From RPQK01 sp041946865 (GTDB lineage Bacteria > Acidobacteriota > UBA6911 > RPQK01), in contig JBHGBF010000223.1 of NCBI GenBank assembly GCA_041946865.1, forward strand, positions 1-14,686: a stretch of 14,686 bases of DNA. The letters are read 5' to 3'. The position numbers and the translations under genes are program-made. The first letter of the stretch is position 1, and every line of letters begins with the position of its first letter. The notes below the pieces were generated by a model. That model did no database searches and had not been told where the DNA came from. It saw only the letters and a list, made by a program, of their open reading frames with translations. This document shows, one piece after another, positions 14,643-14,686 of the stretch.

Positions 14643-14680
14643 TGTTTGTAGCGCCGCCTTTAGGCGGGCTTTAGGCGGGC
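14643..14680 (+). repeat. TTTGTAG-YKCCGCC intergenic repeat, third locus, with duplicated arm
   Basis: TGTTTGTAGCGCCGCCTT (14643-14660) matches the core seen at 9065 and 11250. CCGCC (14654-14658) pairs with GGCGG (14663-14667) around a TTTA loop. The arm unit TTTAGGCGGGC is then repeated at once (14659-14669 and 14670-14680) and is followed by TTTTT at the window edge. With a strong stem and T run it could act as a terminator on the plus strand, although no plus-strand gene precedes it here. Confidence 0.65.
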
Positions 14681-14686
14681 TTTTTC

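Overview
This is a bacterial chromosomal window of moderately high GC content, with eight complete genes, one C-terminally damaged gene, and several small intergenic repeats. The gene content suggests an environmental bacterium, plausibly Acidobacteriota: a large secreted glycosidase of the GH106/GH2 type, a two-subunit 2-oxoacid:ferredoxin oxidoreductase, an OPT-family transporter, and intergenic palindromes of the type TTTGTAG-YKCCGCC. This assignment is an inference, since there is no rRNA and no search could be run. I see no phage, plasmid, CRISPR or complete insertion sequence, and no tRNA.

Layout. Positions 1-3177: a long minus-strand gene for a secreted glycoside hydrolase-like protein, followed at the left edge by a ribosome-binding site and start codon of a probable next minus-strand gene. 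Positions 3178-6018: a short divergent intergenic region, then a plus-strand operon of korA (fused gamma/alpha subunit) and korB (beta subunit), which together make a thiamine diphosphate and iron-sulfur 2-oxoacid:ferredoxin oxidoreductase, most likely for 2-oxoglutarate. Positions 6019-6440: 420 bases with no convincing gene but three clear inverted repeats, lying between converging genes. Positions 6441-6941: a short beta-carbonic anhydrase-like protein on the minus strand, divergent from a plus-strand OPT oligopeptide/metal-chelate transporter (7094-8962). A triple GTGACA repeat lies in their shared upstream region.

From 8941 to 14449 all genes are on the minus strand, in transcription order galU, serS, a GntR-family regulator, an adenosine deaminase family enzyme, and an MFS transporter. 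galU and serS are 6 bases apart, serS and the regulator 40 bases apart, and the deaminase and transporter 11 bases apart, so this looks like one or two transcripts. The 136 bases between regulator and deaminase are filled with repeats. The regulator, deaminase and transporter could form a nucleoside or aminofutalosine-related module, but this rests on position only. The transporter ends after about ten membrane segments, exactly where two tandem copies of the intergenic repeat begin.

I do not see a clear undescribed multi-gene system. The observations most worth a second look are the dispersed TTTGTAG-YKCCGCC palindrome family (three loci, one apparently linked to gene truncation), the two-lobed effector domain of the GntR regulator, and the carbonic anhydrase-like protein that keeps the metal-site motifs but lacks part of the usual fold.
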